Shown here: in pieces, positions 63,901 through 64,000 of the stretch | How the letters are laid out: each line of letters opens with the position of its first letter | Position numbering within the stretch: the first letter of the stretch is position 1 | Source: Cyclina sinensis | Taxonomy: Eukaryota > Mollusca > Bivalvia > Venerida > Veneridae | Direction of reading: 5' to 3' | DNA length: 64,000 bases | Assembly: GCA_012932295.1 (NCBI GenBank) | Contig: JAAONU010000016.1 | Location: forward strand, 46,655,241 to 46,719,240 | Notes under the pieces: model-generated | Database searches by the model: none | What the model saw: the letters and a program-made list of their open reading frames with translations, nothing else | Told to the model about the DNA's origin: nothing | Translations under genes and position numbers: made by a program

Positions 63901-64000
63901 GAGGATTCTTATCTTTTTTCTGGCTTTGAAAAAAAAAACAACTGGCAATCTTGCTCGCTTTATACCTAACAGAGTTGATATGAAGGTTACAAATATTTAA
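60930..64000. other. Non-coding region at window end
   Basis: AT-rich, with a SINE fragment at 61745-61880 and a 10-base G run at 62622. No exon of the LPxIG gene was recognised, so its shared exons probably lie beyond the window. Confidence 0.4.
61745..61880 (-). mobile_element. SINE fragment, reverse orientation
   Basis: CTATCTATTTAAGTTTATTTATCG followed by CCATTCCAGAGACACTTCTG corresponds in reverse to the 3' half of the SINE at 33245-33529. The tRNA-like head is missing. Confidence 0.65.

Overview
This is a 64 kb eukaryotic window: AT-rich, with spliced genes, long introns, tRNA-derived SINEs, LINE remnants, short inverted-repeat elements and several kilobases of minisatellite. The repeat types (tandem-cored dispersed elements with GCTCACC/GGTGAGC or ATGCCCCC ends, and piggyBac-like palindromic elements carrying a GCACGGATGTGC core) together with the protein divergence suggest a bivalve mollusc. 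That assignment is inference; no species marker is present.

Layout. (1) 1-7.3 kb: mostly non-coding, with a dispersed tandem-cored repeat (3.56-4.48 kb) and, on the minus strand, the first coding exon (7167-7298) of an acidic nuclear-type protein, tentatively BCCIP-like, whose later exons are not found here. (2) 10.66-46.45 kb, plus strand: a complete NHLRC2 orthologue (thioredoxin-like domain, six-bladed NHL propeller, C-terminal domain). It is assembled here as 12 coding exons with GT/AG junctions and consistent phases throughout, 692 codons. Its introns hold most of the repeats in the window. (3) 24.3-26.1 kb, minus strand, nested in NHLRC2 intron 3: a two-exon gene for an unrecognised secreted Met/Gly/Ser-rich protein, with an apparent frame break in its large exon. 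(4) 27.4-29.6 kb, same intron: two decayed LINE fragments in opposite orientation. (5) 52.4-58.2 kb, plus strand: three open exons that look like alternative first exons of one unidentified gene. Each encodes an N-terminal LPxIG motif followed by a [KR]xVxF motif (PP1-docking type), and each can be spliced in phase 2; the shared downstream exons are not seen and probably lie beyond 64 kb. (6) 58.2-64 kb: non-coding, with a tandem-cored repeat (59.4-60.8 kb) and a SINE fragment.

The acidic gene and NHLRC2 are divergent, about 3.4 kb apart between their start codons, and may share a regulatory region. The most novel items are the LPxIG/RVxF alternative-first-exon array, the nested secreted Met-rich gene, and an inverted pair of long SINE-type copies flanking NHLRC2 exons 6-8 that could promote back-splicing. 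No CRISPR, operon or prokaryotic features are present.
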